From Lutibacter sp. (lineage in GTDB: Bacteria; Bacteroidota; Bacteroidia; Flavobacteriales; Flavobacteriaceae), in contig NZ_JAKIUR010000001.1 in the NCBI RefSeq assembly GCF_021647475.1, forward strand, positions 1-64,000: 64,000 nt of DNA, read 5' to 3'. Of the stretch, positions 45,219-53,534 are shown piece after piece. Under the pieces are notes generated by a model. The model was not told the origin of the DNA and made no database searches. It worked only from the letters and a program-made list of their open reading frames with translations. Both the position numbers and the translations under genes were made by a program. The stretch's first letter is position 1, and each line of letters opens with the position of its first letter.

Positions 45219-46235
45219 TTAAGTCATGTTTCTGAAAGATTTTTTAAAAGCATCCATAATTTGCTGTGCTGCTTTTACAGGTGATATTTTAGTGGTAACA
45301 ACTTCTTTTTCCAGCTTATCAAGTTGATTTTTAATTTTTTTAGAGCCATAAAATAAATCTTTTAAAGCTTCATTAATGTTATTGTACATCCACTGAATTT
45401 GCTGCTGATTTCTATTTTTTTGAAAAAACCCATTTTCTGAAACCAACTTTCTATATTTTGTAATTTCATCCCAAACTTCAGCTATACCAGTATTTTTAAT
45501 TGCTGAAGCTGTAGTAACTACAGGGCTCCATCCTGAATCAGATTGTGAGAATATATGCAAAGCATTTTGGTATTGTCTTTTTGCCAATTCACTATTTCGA
45601 ATATTATCACCGTCTGCTTTATTAATTACTAACATATCAGCCATTTCCATAATGCCTTTTTTTATGCCTTGTAATTCGTCTCCAGCACCTGAAAGCATTA
45701 GCAATAAAAAGAAATCTGTCATACCATGCACAGCAGTTTCAGATTGGCCAACGCCTACCGTTTCAATTAAAATAACATTGTAACCTGCTGCTTCACAAAG
45801 CAACATAGTTTCACCTGTTTTATTTGCAACTCCTCCTAAAGTATCACCAGAAGCGGAAGGTCTAATATAAGCTTCTTCTTTATTTGCAAGCTCTTCCATG
45901 CGTGTTTTATCGCCTAAAATACTCCCTTTTGTACGCTGACTTGTAGGATCAATAGATAATATGGCAACTTTTTTACCTTGGTTGATTAAATGCTTGCCAA
46001 AAACTTCAATAAAAGTACTTTTTCCAACACCAGGAACACCTGTAATTCCAATTCTAATTGATTTTCCTGATTTTGGCAAAACAGATTGAATTATATCTTT
46101 AGCAAGTATTTTATCACTTTCTAAATTGCTTTCTATAATGGTAATTGCTCTTGAAAGCAATACTCGATCTCCTTTTAAAATACCATTAATATATTCTTGA
46201 GAAGTTAGCCTTCCTTTTGGTCTGTAATTTTTCAT
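45219..46235 (-). CDS. meaB: Methylmalonyl-CoA mutase-associated GTPase (MeaB/ArgK)
   Basis: G3E-family GTPase of 338 residues that loads and protects adenosylcobalamin in the mutase. P-loop GVPGVGKS is at 66-73, the Walker B-like ILSIDPTSQRTKGSILGDKTRM (about 94-115) and the NKADG specificity motif (about 206-210) follow. It converges on mutB. It also lies directly downstream of nosY on the same strand, but has its own -7 box (46267-46274). Confidence 0.92.
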   Translation of the reverse strand: MKNYRPKGRLTSQEYINGILKGDRVLLSRAITIIESNLESDKILAKDIIQSVLPKSGKSIRIGITGVPGVGKSTFIEVFGKHLINQGKKVAILSIDPTSQRTKGSILGDKTRMEELANKEEAYIRPSASGDTLGGVANKTGETMLLCEAAGYNVILIETVGVGQSETAVHGMTDFFLLLMLSGAGDELQGIKKGIMEMADMLVINKADGDNIRNSELAKRQYQNALHIFSQSDSGWSPVVTTASAIKNTGIAEVWDEITKYRKLVSENGFFQKNRNQQQIQWMYNNINEALKDLFYGSKKIKNQLDKLEKEVVTTKISPVKAAQQIMDAFKKSFRNMT

Positions 46236-46266
46236 TTAATAAATATCCTTGTTTTTGAAAACAATT

Positions 46267-46274
46267 CAAAGATA
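46267..46274 (-). promoter_or_regulatory. -7 box of meaB
   Basis: Plus-strand CAAAGATA reads TATCTTTG on the minus strand, an exact TAnnTTTG match, 31 bp before the meaB start and within the 84-bp gap after nosY. Confidence 0.6.
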
Positions 46275-46319
46275 AGCATATTGAAAATATTCACCGAATG
46301 GAATATGTTTTAAATTCGG

Positions 46320-47102
46320 TTAAAAATCTTTTTTTCGAAGTTTTCTATTCATTCTAAAAACTGGAAGTATCACCCATAAAGATAGAAGCAATAAGGATAC
46401 TACCATACCTAAACTTGTTCCAAAGAAACTTCTAAACACAGCTCCTGTATATCCTAAGAGTGCCGAAATATCTAATTTTAATAAAATTAAAATTCTAGAT
46501 AAATCAATTGGATTAAGCATAGTGGCAATCAAAGAGAATTTATCTAAAGGATAATCATTAAAAAGCAATAAGGATATTAGGAAAATACCATCATAAATTA
46601 CCGCCAAAAATAACCACATAAGTATGGCATAGCCAAATCCTTTAATTTTATTATCCGTTGAAAGTGCAATATTATATGACAGTGCAACAAATATAAAATT
46701 TAAAAAAGAACCCACTACTAATAATAAACTAAAATCAAAAATAGCAGTAGATCTAAATAAACCATATAGCACAAACGGAATGCCTAATCCTAACACTAAA
46801 CTAAGCGTTAATGAAAGTGCAATACCTACATATTGCCCCATAAAAATGGTATTTCTTTTTATGGGTTGTGCTAATAATAATTCGGTAAATTCTTTAGAGT
46901 TATAGTAATACATTACTCCAAAAATTGTTCCTATTAAGGGTGTTAAAACAATAATAATATTCATAAGTGTAATTACTGCTTTATTTAAATCATTGTTTAA
47001 AAACAACAGCACAAAACCTAAAGCTAAATAAAAAATAAAATAGACATAACTCCAACGGCTTCGCATTAAATCGAAAAAACTATATTTTAATATTTTAAGC
47101 AT
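46320..47102 (-). CDS. nosY: NosY ABC-transporter permease
   Basis: Membrane part of the NosDFY transporter needed for maturation of the CuZ centre of nitrous oxide reductase. The 260-residue protein has six helices (about 16-35, 38-60, 92-112, 122-150, 160-180, 232-250) and the LLAQPIKRNTIFMGQYVG loop (about 75-92) typical of ABC-2 permeases in nos clusters. It overlaps nosF by 8 bp and is the last gene of the nos operon. Confidence 0.88.
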   Translation of the reverse strand: MLKILKYSFFDLMRSRWSYVYFIFYLALGFVLLFLNNDLNKAVITLMNIIIVLTPLIGTIFGVMYYYNSKEFTELLLAQPIKRNTIFMGQYVGIALSLTLSLVLGLGIPFVLYGLFRSTAIFDFSLLLVVGSFLNFIFVALSYNIALSTDNKIKGFGYAILMWLFLAVIYDGIFLISLLLFNDYPLDKFSLIATMLNPIDLSRILILLKLDISALLGYTGAVFRSFFGTSLGMVVSLLLLSLWVILPVFRMNRKLRKKDF

Positions 47103-47802
47103 ATTGTTTTGAAATTAAATTAGCAATTGCATGCTCTAAATTATCGTTATTAGTTTGTTTTTTAAGTGCATCAATACTGCCTTTAAAATAAATTTTCCCA
47201 TCTAATAAAAACACAATTTCATCAGCCATTTCATCAACAAAACTCATAATATGAGTGGTAATTAAAATGGTTTTTCCTTTTTCCTTTTCTTTTTTAATTA
47301 ATTCTTTTAAATGAATTAAAGCAATAGGATCTAACCCTGTGGTAGGTTCGTCTAAAATTATCAATTCACTATCAAACATAAATGTTAGCACTAAATTCAC
47401 TTTTTGTTTGGTTCCGCCAGAAAGTGTTCCTAATTTTTTTTGTAAAAATGGTTCTAACCCAAATAATGTAATAAGGTCTTGTTCATTTGACTCCTTTGGT
47501 CTTAGATTTTTTACCATTTTTATCAATTCAATTACTGATAAATTAGGTGGAAAATTTGCTATTTGAGGTAAATAATTTAGCTGATTTCTGTAATCCCATT
47601 TTTTAAGTACACTTTTATCTTGAAATAAAATATCACCTTTATTAGGAATTACCATACCTAATAAGGATTTAATTAAGGTTGTTTTTCCTGATCCATTAGG
47701 CCCAAGTATAGCAAAAATACCTCCTTTTTTAATAGAAAGATTAAGTCCGTCTAATACGACTAATTTTCCAAATTTTTTATGAATATTTTTAAACTCAATC
47801 AT
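47095..47802 (-). CDS. nosF: NosF ABC-transporter ATPase
   Basis: ATPase of NosDFY, 235 residues. Walker A GPNGSGKTT is at 34-42, the signature LSGGTKQKVNLVL at about 132-144, and Walker B LIILDEPTTGLDP at about 154-166. It overlaps nosD and nosY by 8 bp each, so the three are translationally coupled. Confidence 0.92.
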   Translation of the reverse strand: MIEFKNIHKKFGKLVVLDGLNLSIKKGGIFAILGPNGSGKTTLIKSLLGMVIPNKGDILFQDKSVLKKWDYRNQLNYLPQIANFPPNLSVIELIKMVKNLRPKESNEQDLITLFGLEPFLQKKLGTLSGGTKQKVNLVLTFMFDSELIILDEPTTGLDPIALIHLKELIKKEKEKGKTILITTHIMSFVDEMADEIVFLLDGKIYFKGSIDALKKQTNNDNLEHAIANLISKQYA

Positions 47803-49027
47803 GAACTTTTTTCATTAAAGGTTTTTTATCTATTAAATTATCTGGAGTAAAAACAGGAGCTACTTTTTCAGAAAAATTAATAATCTCTACAAATAAACTT
47901 CTAAGTAACACTAAAGCTTCTGGTGTTCGATTTACAATATACGAAAACAGCTTTACTGGTCTGTAGGGCACATCACCAATACCATCTTTATTTAAATCAT
48001 ATCCTGTATAATCACTCCAGTAATTATTTTCAAAACGATTACTATTTAGCTGGCTATTATACGATAAATCGAAAGCGTTATACAAAAAATCATTTTGTTT
48101 AAAAATATTTTTATAACAGCCACCGCTAAATTTTAACGCCCATCCATTTCTTATAAATTTGTTTTTGGTATAATCAATTCTTGAACAATTTTCTACATTA
48201 ATACCAATAGTGTTTTGCTCAAAAGTATTGTTTTCAATTTGAGCATCATATATTTCTTTTAAAAGTAATCCGTAGGACGCCATTCCCCAATTATAATGAA
48301 ATACATTCTCACGCATGATAATGTATTTAGAAAACATAACTGCTACACCAGCTCCATTATGTTTAAACTCGTTTTTAAAATACGTGTTATTATTAGAAAA
48401 CATAAAATGCAATCCATAGCGGATATTATTTTCACTAATATTATTAGAAATAGTGCTGTTTTTTACAAATTCAAAATAAATTCCATCACGTAAACCTGAT
48501 ACCTTATTGTTTTCAACTTTCATGTGTGAACAATGCCACATATGAATACCATTCCCAGAGTTAGCTTCATTTTCTGCATGGCTTGAAACTTTATTATTTA
48601 AAATAGTTCCATAATGTGACTTTTCAATAAGAAAGCCGAAAAACACATTTTTTAAAGTGTTATTTTTTAATACAAAATGCTTGCTACGAGAAACTAAAAT
48701 TGCTGCAAAATCTTTAGTATAACTTTGACCAACATTTATTAACGTTAAACCTTCAATAGAAAAATTATTTGCGGTTACTTTAATTATGGTTTCTTTAAAT
48801 TCTCCATCAATTATTGGGTTGTTTTCTCCTATTAAATGAATGGATTTATTGATGATTATAATACTTTGTTCTTTGTAAATTCCTTTTTTAATAAGAATAG
48901 AATCGCCATCTTTTGACAATGAGACTGCTTCTTTAATCGTTTTAATTTTACAAGATTTGCAAACGGTTATAGTAGAAGCTTGAATTTCAAAAGAAAACAA
49001 AACAAAGATTAAAACTAAATATTTCAT
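47795..49027 (-). CDS. nosD: NosD periplasmic maturation protein
   Basis: Right-handed beta-helix protein of 410 residues. A signal peptide (about 1-17, ending FEIQAS) precedes repeated beta-helix turns (NNTLKNVFFG, NNKVSGLRDG, NNISENNIRYG..., about 70-330) of the CASH/NosD type. It works with NosF and NosY to deliver sulfur or copper for NosZ CuZ-site assembly. A conserved NYWSDYTGYDLNKDGIGD block (about 333-350) confirms NosD. Confidence 0.92.
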   Translation of the reverse strand: MKYLVLIFVLFSFEIQASTITVCKSCKIKTIKEAVSLSKDGDSILIKKGIYKEQSIIIINKSIHLIGENNPIIDGEFKETIIKVTANNFSIEGLTLINVGQSYTKDFAAILVSRSKHFVLKNNTLKNVFFGFLIEKSHYGTILNNKVSSHAENEANSGNGIHMWHCSHMKVENNKVSGLRDGIYFEFVKNSTISNNISENNIRYGLHFMFSNNNTYFKNEFKHNGAGVAVMFSKYIIMRENVFHYNWGMASYGLLLKEIYDAQIENNTFEQNTIGINVENCSRIDYTKNKFIRNGWALKFSGGCYKNIFKQNDFLYNAFDLSYNSQLNSNRFENNYWSDYTGYDLNKDGIGDVPYRPVKLFSYIVNRTPEALVLLRSLFVEIINFSEKVAPVFTPDNLIDKKPLMKKVHD

Positions 49028-49032
49028 TCTGT

Positions 49033-49470
49033 TTAGTTACTGAATTTTTTCTTTAGCTGCTGCCAATTATAGATAGTACCTCCTAATTTAGTTTGCATTT
49101 TTTTTGCATTTTCTAAAGAACTAAAAGCAGATAAGTTGGCACCCATTGGACTTTTAATTTTTTTTGTAATTAAATAAGTAGCAGATTTTGCATCAATTAA
49201 TACTCCTGGTTTTTGATAATTAGCAACTAAAATATAAGCTAATTTTTCTTCGTTATTTTCCTGATTTATTTTTTGTGTCATACATTCAATAGCATCAAAT
49301 ACATAACTTTTACCCTTTTTGGTAACATATTCAGAAGCATGCGTTTTATCTACCACAGTCATATCACAAAACGCACAATGGTCTTGTCCGTAATTAATTT
49401 TTTGTGGTTCAACTTTACAAGAAATAAGCGTAAAAAGCAACCCTATAAATATAAATTTAACAACAGACAT
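49033..49470 (-). CDS. nosL: NosL copper-chaperone lipoprotein
   Basis: Lipoprotein of 145 residues that delivers Cu(I) to apo-NosZ. The SPII lipobox LISC places cysteine 18 as the lipid anchor. The copper motif HCAFCDM (C32, C35, M37) and the domain end around AFSSLENAKKMQTKLGG are present. It starts after the 219-frame membrane protein and 5 bp before nosD. Confidence 0.92.
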   Translation of the reverse strand: MSVVKFIFIGLLFTLISCKVEPQKINYGQDHCAFCDMTVVDKTHASEYVTKKGKSYVFDAIECMTQKINQENNEEKLAYILVANYQKPGVLIDAKSATYLITKKIKSPMGANLSAFSSLENAKKMQTKLGGTIYNWQQLKKKFSN

Positions 49471-49523
49471 AAGTACTATTTTTGATTTTTTTATAAAATT
49501 ACAAAATGTAACCTAACAAAAAG

Positions 49524-50150
49524 TTAGTTTTTTAATTTATTTTTTGAACTTACAATAAATGCCAAAACTACAAGTACAAATGATAACCCAATAAAATATA
49601 CACCAGTTGATGGGTAAGAATACACCTGAAAATTTAACATCTGTTTAAATCCGAAAACAGGTGGTTGATAAGCCATCATTTCACCTGTTACCTTATCGGT
49701 AATTTTTAAAATTGCATTTGGATCTAATTTATGTCCATAAATATATAGCCAATTATAGAAATCGTACATTCCAACAATTCCAGAAAGTGCTAATAGACCA
49801 AGCCAAGTTGCATATAATTTTCGTTTTCCAATAAACCCAAAAATAACTCCAAGCACCACAAGAACTATTACAACTATTGGAATAATAACAAATTCTTTAA
49901 AAGGTTTTACCTCTCCTTTTTTAACATTTATTTCCGTAGGTAAATGAGCCATACCAATATAATGATTTAACAAATCAATATTGTTTACATCGTTAAACTG
50001 ATTGCCATCAGACAAATGTGTAATATGGATATTTAACCCTAAAGGTTCAGGGTATTGAGGTGCTAACAATGTTATTTTCCATAATGGAAACACAAATAAT
50101 AGAAGCAATAGTAAACTTCCAAAAATCATTAATAATTTATCTTTTCTCAT
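49524..50150 (-). CDS. Nos-cluster membrane protein, uncharacterised
   Basis: Membrane protein of about 208 residues. The frame is open to 50183, but the ATG at 50150 starts MRKDKLLMIFGSLLLL, a proper signal-anchor, and is preferred. Helices are predicted at about 5-23, 80-100, 107-125 and 180-202. Between them are histidine/aspartate-rich loops (HITHLSDGNQFND and YNWLYIYGHKLDPNA). I recall similar proteins beside nosL in Bacteroidota nos clusters. A role in NosZ maturation or copper handling is inferred from position. Confidence 0.7.
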   Translation of the reverse strand: MRKDKLLMIFGSLLLLLLFVFPLWKITLLAPQYPEPLGLNIHITHLSDGNQFNDVNNIDLLNHYIGMAHLPTEINVKKGEVKPFKEFVIIPIVVIVLVVLGVIFGFIGKRKLYATWLGLLALSGIVGMYDFYNWLYIYGHKLDPNAILKITDKVTGEMMAYQPPVFGFKQMLNFQVYSYPSTGVYFIGLSFVLVVLAFIVSSKNKLKN

Positions 50151-50162
50151 TTTATAAATTTT

Positions 50163-50202
50163 AAAAAACTGGCAGTAAATCAATCAAACACTGCCAGTTT
50201 TT
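50163..50202 (-). terminator. Intra-operon terminator/attenuator downstream of nosZ
   Basis: AAACTGGCAGT (50166-50176) and ACTGCCAGTTT (50190-50200) form an 11-bp stem with a 13-base loop. On the minus strand six T residues follow. It separates nosZ from its accessory genes inside the same operon. Confidence 0.8.
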
Positions 50203-50223
50203 ATTTTGAATAAGTATATTCAA

Positions 50224-52200
50224 TTATTCTTCTTCTTCACCTGGTACTTCATCATCCAAGGTGTATTTAATTGGTGTATTTGCTCCTTTAGCTGATACAC
50301 GAACATAACCTTGCATTTCTTGATGTAATGCTGAACAGAAATCTGTACAGTAAAATGGCCAAACACCAACTTCTTTAGGTTCCCAAATTAAAGTAGAAGT
50401 TCTACCTGGCATAATTAGCATTTCTGAAGTATTAGCTCCAATCATTGCAAAACCATGTGGCACATCGTAATCTTGTTCTAAGTTTGTTATATGGAAAAAT
50501 ACTTTATCTCCAACTTTTACACCTTCAATATTATCTGGTGAAAAATGTGAACGAATCATACTCATATAAACATGAACTTCATTTCCTTTTCTAATTACTT
50601 TTGTATCTGCTTCACTTTTAACAGCATCAGGATGTTTATTATCTTCTAATTTATATATTTTTTGAGATTTATCCATAATCATTTTTGCAGGAATACCAGC
50701 AGCATAATGTGGCTCTCCAATGGTTGGGAAATCTAATAATAACTGCATTTTATCTCCTGAGATATCAAATAATTGAGCAGATTGACAAACTTCAGGTCCT
50801 GTTGGTAAATAACGGTCTTTAGTAATTTTGTTCAGAACAACCAAATATTTATCAAATGGTTTTCTAGAATTTCCTCCTGGAATCATTAAATGACCAACTG
50901 AATAATAAACTGGATGTCTGTCAATAACTTTTAAATCTTTTATATTCCATTTTACAACTTCAGATGAGATAAAGAAAGAGGTATAAGCATTTCCTCTAGT
51001 ATCAAATTCAGTATGTAATGGACCTAAACCTGGTTGTTCTAAAGTACCATAATTAACTGCTTCAAATTTTAAAATTGGAATACCATAAGCATCTCCATCA
51101 AAAGCTTTATCTGCAATTGCTTTTTTCATTTTAGTAAATGAATGAACCGTCATTGAAGCTGCCAATTTACCATTGCCAATAATATATTCACCTGTTGGAT
51201 CAACATCACAACCATGTGGAGATTTTGGAGTTGGTAAAAGGTATATGGCTCCAGGAACATCTACTGGATTTACAACCCAAATTTCTTTTTCCATAGTTGA
51301 AGTTGCAGTGTGAGTATCATCATTCCATAAATTATGAGCATATCTAGTTTGTTCTTTATGCCCTTTACCTTGTTTAATATATTCTTCTATTTTTTTCCAG
51401 TTTACAGCTGCAATAAAATCTTTATCATTTTGAGAAGCATTTACTTCTAATAAAGAATGTGCTTCTTCCGTATTATACATAGAGAAGAAGAACCAACCGT
51501 GAGATTTTCCTCTACCAGGATGTGATAAATCATAATCAAAACCAGGCATTCTAAGTTGGAATGCAATATTCATATGCCCTGATTCAGGATTAATTTTTAT
51601 GAATGATAAAGAAGCTTTAAAGTTTCCTTTATAATCACTAATTGGCATATCTCGTTGAGGAATTGGAATTGCAAAACGAGTACCAGCAACTACATATTCT
51701 GAGTTTTCCGTAACAAAAGAAGAGCTATGGTTACCTGCTGAGTTAGGTATTTCTATAATTTCTTCTGTTTCAAAAGTTTTTAAACTAATACGAGCAATAC
51801 GTGGTGTATTATTTTCATTAATAAATACCCAACGCCCATCTATAACTCCATTAGTTTGAGAAATATCAGGATGGTGAGAATCTCCCCAAGGTATAAAACC
51901 ATGTGAAGTATTTAACATTGGTTTAGTTTCTTCATTATATCCATAACCTTCTTGAGGGTCTTGTGAAAAAACAGGAATTACTCTAAATAATCTACCAGAA
52001 GGTAATCCGTAAACAGCTAATTGTCCACTAAATCCACCTGACAGAAAGGCATAATATTCATCATATTGCCCTGGAGCCACATAAACTTTTTCTGCTGCAT
52101 TACTCGCTAAAGCTCCTTTAGAGCTTTTTGAACTTGTTGGTGCTGGATTACAGCTAACCAAAAAAACAGCTACCGTTAAAAATGCAAAAATTGATTTCAT
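50224..52200 (-). CDS. nosZ: Nitrous oxide reductase, clade II, Sec-type lipoprotein
   Basis: Reduces N2O to N2 in the periplasm. The 658-residue protein begins with a Sec/SPII signal (lipobox LVSC, cysteine 17), not a twin-arginine signal, as expected of clade II NosZ. The seven-bladed propeller carries CuZ histidine motifs such as DSHHPDIS, KSHGWFF, SPHGCDVDPTGEY and LHTEFDTRGNAY. The C-terminal cupredoxin domain carries the CuA ligands C618, C622, H626 and M629 in CTDFCSALHQEM, with the first histidine in VPHGFAM. The tail is very acidic (VPGEEEE). All ligands appear intact. Confidence 0.96.
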   Translation of the reverse strand: MKSIFAFLTVAVFLVSCNPAPTSSKSSKGALASNAAEKVYVAPGQYDEYYAFLSGGFSGQLAVYGLPSGRLFRVIPVFSQDPQEGYGYNEETKPMLNTSHGFIPWGDSHHPDISQTNGVIDGRWVFINENNTPRIARISLKTFETEEIIEIPNSAGNHSSSFVTENSEYVVAGTRFAIPIPQRDMPISDYKGNFKASLSFIKINPESGHMNIAFQLRMPGFDYDLSHPGRGKSHGWFFFSMYNTEEAHSLLEVNASQNDKDFIAAVNWKKIEEYIKQGKGHKEQTRYAHNLWNDDTHTATSTMEKEIWVVNPVDVPGAIYLLPTPKSPHGCDVDPTGEYIIGNGKLAASMTVHSFTKMKKAIADKAFDGDAYGIPILKFEAVNYGTLEQPGLGPLHTEFDTRGNAYTSFFISSEVVKWNIKDLKVIDRHPVYYSVGHLMIPGGNSRKPFDKYLVVLNKITKDRYLPTGPEVCQSAQLFDISGDKMQLLLDFPTIGEPHYAAGIPAKMIMDKSQKIYKLEDNKHPDAVKSEADTKVIRKGNEVHVYMSMIRSHFSPDNIEGVKVGDKVFFHITNLEQDYDVPHGFAMIGANTSEMLIMPGRTSTLIWEPKEVGVWPFYCTDFCSALHQEMQGYVRVSAKGANTPIKYTLDDEVPGEEEE

Positions 52201-52240
52201 AAATAGTTAAATTTGTTTGTTGTTTGTTGTTTATATTTTT

Positions 52241-52699
52241 TTAATTTTTTGTTCTAAAATATTCATATATAGCCCTTGCTTGTTCTTCATTTAAATGTTG
52301 ATTTGCCATAGGAGCATTATATTCTTTCAGTAATTCTTTAGCAGTTTCATTTTTAACAATCATTACTTCAGGATTTAATATCATATTCATAATCCATTCT
52401 GGTGATTGTCTTTTTGTAACTCCTTTCAAAGCTGGACCAATATAACGTTTTTTAATTTTGTGACAAGCAGTACAATTAGCTTTGAAAAGTTTATGACCTT
52501 TTGCTACAAGAGCTTCATCAAGCTCACCAATAGTAACACTTTTTACAGGACCAACACCTTTATCATCCATAGGATTTGTACTTTTCACTTCTTTAACAAC
52601 CTCCTTTTTTGGGGTTTCTTTTTTTACTTCTTTTTTATTATTACCTCCACAACTTGATACAGCAATTACTAAGGCTACAAGAATAAGTTTTAATTTCAT
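52241..52699 (-). CDS. Lipoprotein cytochrome c of the nos operon
   Basis: Monohaem class I cytochrome c of 152 residues. Lipobox VSSC (cysteine 17) is followed by a lysine/glutamate-rich tether (about 20-45) and the haem domain: CTACH at 76-80, GPALKGV (about 88-94) and the probable axial methionine M131 in NAPMANQ. It lies 41 bp upstream of nosZ and is the probable electron donor to CuA. Confidence 0.9.
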   Translation of the reverse strand: MKLKLILVALVIAVSSCGGNNKKEVKKETPKKEVVKEVKSTNPMDDKGVGPVKSVTIGELDEALVAKGHKLFKANCTACHKIKKRYIGPALKGVTKRQSPEWIMNMILNPEVMIVKNETAKELLKEYNAPMANQHLNEEQARAIYEYFRTKN

Positions 52700-52723
52700 T
52701 TTTTTTAGTTATTTATTTTTAAT

Positions 52724-53305
52724 TTATTTATCAGTTGGTACTAACACATCTCCAATAACGTGAATCCAACCATTACTTACTTTTACTGATTTTAAAATTT
52801 TTGTTCCACCAACGTAAATTCCATCTTTTCTATTTTCTACCGTTAAATATTTACCAGAAGCCATATATAACTTACGTCCTTTCTTGGCTTCTTTTTTTAA
52901 TTGTTTAATTGGGTAATTTGATGGTGCTACATGGTTTATTAAAATGAAAGCTAATTTAGCTTTATTTTCTGGTTTTAATAAGTTTTCAACAGTCCCTTTT
53001 GGAAGTTTATCAAAAGCACTATTTACTGGTGCAAACACGGTTAAAGGTCCTACATTAACTAATGCATCTTCAACACCGGCAGCTTGTACAGCAGTTACTA
53101 GCGTGGTAAAATCAGGAAGTGACATTGCAACTTGCAATACATTCGCTGCAGACACATCATCCTTTACAGCAGATTGCCCTTTACCAACAATTTCGTTAGT
53201 TTCTGTTTTTTTCACTACTTCTTTTTTCTTTTCATTGGTGTTACAGCTTGTTAACATTACAAGTGAAACCGCAATAAATGAGATGGTTAAAATTGATTTT
53301 TTCAT
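52724..53305 (-). CDS. Fasciclin-domain lipoprotein, first gene of the nos operon
   Basis: Lipoprotein of 193 residues. An ATG 36 bases further upstream is in frame, but the one at 53305 begins MKKSILTISFIAVSLVMLTSC, a clean SPII signal, and is preferred (cysteine 21). The FAS1 domain (about 55-190) shows VGPLTVFAPVNSAFDKLP (about 85-102), LAFILINHV and the terminal NGWIHVIGDVLVP. FAS1 domains usually mediate adhesion or protein contacts; why one leads a nos operon is unknown. Confidence 0.85.
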   Translation of the reverse strand: MKKSILTISFIAVSLVMLTSCNTNEKKKEVVKKTETNEIVGKGQSAVKDDVSAANVLQVAMSLPDFTTLVTAVQAAGVEDALVNVGPLTVFAPVNSAFDKLPKGTVENLLKPENKAKLAFILINHVAPSNYPIKQLKKEAKKGRKLYMASGKYLTVENRKDGIYVGGTKILKSVKVSNGWIHVIGDVLVPTDK

Positions 53306-53338
53306 ATTTTTAAAATTAACGTTAATTATTTTATATTG

Positions 53339-53381
53339 CAAATTTAAGAGTTTCCCTCAATTAAAATATGATAAATATCAT
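53339..53381 (-). promoter_or_regulatory. CRP/FNR-type site and -7 box of the nos operon
   Basis: Plus-strand ATGAT-AAAT-ATCAT (53368-53381) has the FNR core TGAT-N4-ATCA. On the minus strand it is followed after 21 bp by TAAATTTG (53346-53339), an exact -7 box, with no -33 box. The centre falls near -41. The matching arrangement at 36827-36870 suggests one shared activator. Confidence 0.72.
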
Positions 53382-53462
53382 TTATTTTATATTAAAGGAC
53401 TTTTTTATCTTATTTATTTGTGTAATGTTTGTTACTACATTAAAATTGACAATAATTGTACT

Positions 53463-53492
53463 TTTGACATCCTAATTAAACTTGTAAGTTTG
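53463..53492 (+). promoter_or_regulatory. Complete promoter of the thioredoxin-like gene
   Basis: TTTG (53463-53466) and TAAGTTTG (53485-53492) are 18 bp apart. A 13-bp direct repeat TTGCATTAAAATT begins at 53490 and again at 53516, covering the probable start site and the ribosome-binding region. Confidence 0.65.
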
Positions 53493-53534
53493 CATTAAAA
53501 TTATCGTCAAAAAACTTGCATTAAAATTTATAAA

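Noticed and set aside
53368..53381. Control of the divergent thioredoxin-like gene by the FNR-type site
   Set aside because: The site lies over 100 bp from that gene's -7 box, which has its own -33 box; position fits only the nos operon.
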